DNA of 7,131 nt. Source: CAZSWR01 sp964610885 (lineage in GTDB: Bacteria; Bacteroidota; Ignavibacteria; Kapaibacteriales; UBA2268). Each line of letters opens with the position of its first letter. Within the stretch, counting starts at the first letter, position 1. The notes beneath the pieces were generated by a model that did no database searches, had not been told where the DNA came from, and saw only the letters and a list, made by a program, of their open reading frames with translations. The DNA lies in contig CAZSWR010000127.1 of assembly GCA_964610885.1 (NCBI GenBank), positions 1 to 7,131 on the forward strand, given 5' to 3'. Made by a program: the position numbers and the translations under genes. Below are positions 6,330-7,131 of this stretch, piece by piece.

Positions 6330-6335
6330 CTCCTC
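6330..6335 (-). promoter_or_regulatory. Shine-Dalgarno GAGGAG that decides the nuclease-like gene start
   Basis: GAGGAG on the minus strand sits seven bases before the GTG at 6320-6322. It is the strongest ribosome-binding site in the window and argues for the GTG start over the upstream TTG at 6347-6349. Confidence 0.6.
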
Positions 6336-6411
6336 AAATATGAATTCAAACCAAATTGCTATCTAACTGAATAATCTCGCCCCGCTTGTGCCGTCTCGGC
6401 GATCGGGCAGT

Positions 6412-6885
6412 TCAATGCATGCAGCCCATGTGTATCCGAGACTTGAGTATGTACGCGCTTTTCATGTGATCTCTGATTGCCTCAAGAAGTTTTTCGGCGG
6501 CTTGCCAGTTTTCCTCGATTGCCGCGACCAAGGCGATTGTCTTGTCGTCTCCTTTTTTCGATTCGTCGTAGAATTCCAGGTATTCCAAGCTAAGCACCGT
6601 GGACGGGTAGCGCCGAGGAAAGTACTCGCCCGCGTTAATCTCGTCTTCGTCATCTTCCGGCAGGCAGATCAGGTCTTTCGTGGGGTCGTAGCGCCGGCCG
6701 AGCGTATCGATTCCGATTTTGCATTTGCCGGCCAAGTCGAACATTTCGGCCCGGAGCGCGAAATAGTCCAGCGAAGTATCGGCAATGACGACGTATGCGT
6801 CCATGTACTGGAATTCTTCCGTTTCCTGCGCAAGGAGGAGAGCCGGCCCGGCCAAGAAAGCCAAGACAAAGATTAGGTGTTTCAT
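6412..6885 (-). CDS. Small exported protein of unknown function
   Basis: This 157-residue protein begins MKHLIFVLAFLAGPALLLAQ, a signal peptide probably cut before Gln20. The frame is open back to an ATG at 6951, but that adds 22 residues before a clear signal peptide and would overlap the end of the upstream gene (6926 onward), so 6885 is preferred. No Shine-Dalgarno is evident. The mature part has a hydrophobic strand YMDAYVVIADTSLDYFALRAEMFDLA (27-52), a DTLGRRYDPTKD segment, an acidic ICLPEDDEDE patch (73-82), EYFPRRYPS, then a second strand-helix unit KTIALVAAIEENWQAAEKLLEAI and the end HMGCMH. The two strand-helix units, each with an alanine-rich helix, look loosely like SPOR-type repeats, but I cannot name a family. 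The acidic patch could bind a cation. It looks like a conserved FCB-group envelope protein with no assigned function. It lies 89 bases before the nuclease-like gene on the same strand. Confidence 0.8.
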   Translation of the reverse strand: MKHLIFVLAFLAGPALLLAQETEEFQYMDAYVVIADTSLDYFALRAEMFDLAGKCKIGIDTLGRRYDPTKDLICLPEDDEDEINAGEYFPRRYPSTVLSLEYLEFYDESKKGDDKTIALVAAIEENWQAAEKLLEAIRDHMKSAYILKSRIHMGCMH

Positions 6886-6925
6886 GGTTTTCAAGTAGTA
6901 TTGAGTTAAGGAAAAGAGAGCTTGG

Positions 6926-7131
6926 TTATAATGAGTTTTGGAATGTTTCAAGAATTCTTTTATTTCTTCTGTTTATTGTATCTATCGTCAGGGATTTATA
7001 TTGTTTATATTCATCAACAGTTTGAGGCAATGATGGTCGTTGAAAATTGTCAAACGGCAACAAAAACTTAATTTGATTATTCTCATCAATTGTATCCTGT
7101 AACAAAAAGAAGTCAATATAACTTTCGAAAT
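6926..7131 (-). CDS. C-terminal end of a gene running off the window (possibly DUF6994-like)
   Basis: The minus strand from the right edge reads 67 codons without interruption to a TAA at 6926-6928; codons begin at 7129, so the start lies beyond the window. The translation begins FESYIDFFLLQD, then DENNQIKFLLPFDNFQ, RPSLPQTVDEYKQYKS and ends in a basic helix RRNKRILETFQNSL. It looks like real protein: amphipathic strands, a Pro-rich turn and a charged C-terminal helix, whereas the other two minus frames hit stops. The pattern resembles the C-terminal part of DUF6994-family proteins, a recollection I hold with modest confidence; their function is not established. It is 40 bases upstream of the start at 6885 and could share its transcript. 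Confidence 0.6.
   Translation of the reverse strand, partial: FESYIDFFLLQDTIDENNQIKFLLPFDNFQRPSLPQTVDEYKQYKSLTIDTINRRNKRILETFQNSL

Noticed and set aside
1..7131. CRISPR array, tRNA, rRNA or transposase gene
   Set aside because: I saw no regularly spaced repeats, cloverleaf-like segments, rRNA-like blocks or transposase motifs on either strand.

Overview
The window most resembles a chromosome of the Bacteroidota/Ignavibacteria/Kapabacteria side of the FCB group. The secreted protease ends in a type IX secretion (T9SS) C-terminal sorting domain, the large plus-strand gene has the PD40-propeller/OmpA layout common in these phyla, and Shine-Dalgarno signals are mostly weak. No rRNA or marker gene is present, so the phylum is an inference.

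Layout. (1) 3-1429, minus: a two-gene operon, a putative lipoprotein followed, through an ATGA stop/start overlap, by a papain-like cysteine protease with a signal peptide and T9SS tail. (2) 1430-1887: a 458-bp non-coding divergent region with one decent candidate -7 promoter element. (3) 1888-3561, plus: an exported beta-propeller / carboxypeptidase-regulatory-like / OmpA protein resembling the T9SS accessory protein PorE without its TPR part. (4) 3562-3809: a convergent spacer packed with inverted repeats, including a perfect 20-bp palindrome. (5) 3810-4877, minus: the ribosome-assembly GTPase RsgA, complete in all motifs. (6) 5012-6322, minus: a more A/T-rich pair, a GNAT acetyltransferase and a DUF6998-like restriction-endonuclease-fold protein fused to a C-terminal Myb/SANT-like DNA-binding helix bundle. 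(7) 6412-6885, minus: a small exported protein of unknown function. (8) 6926 to the window edge, minus: the 3' end of another gene, possibly DUF6994-like.

Two genes connect functionally: a T9SS cargo (the protease) and a PorE-like cell-wall-anchored protein that may serve the same secretion machine. RsgA is housekeeping. The GNAT/nuclease-like segment looks like accessory DNA. I found no CRISPR array, tRNA, rRNA or transposase gene. The best leads for new biology are the translationally coupled lipoprotein-protease pair, the nuclease-fold/Myb fusion, and the palindrome-rich convergent spacer.
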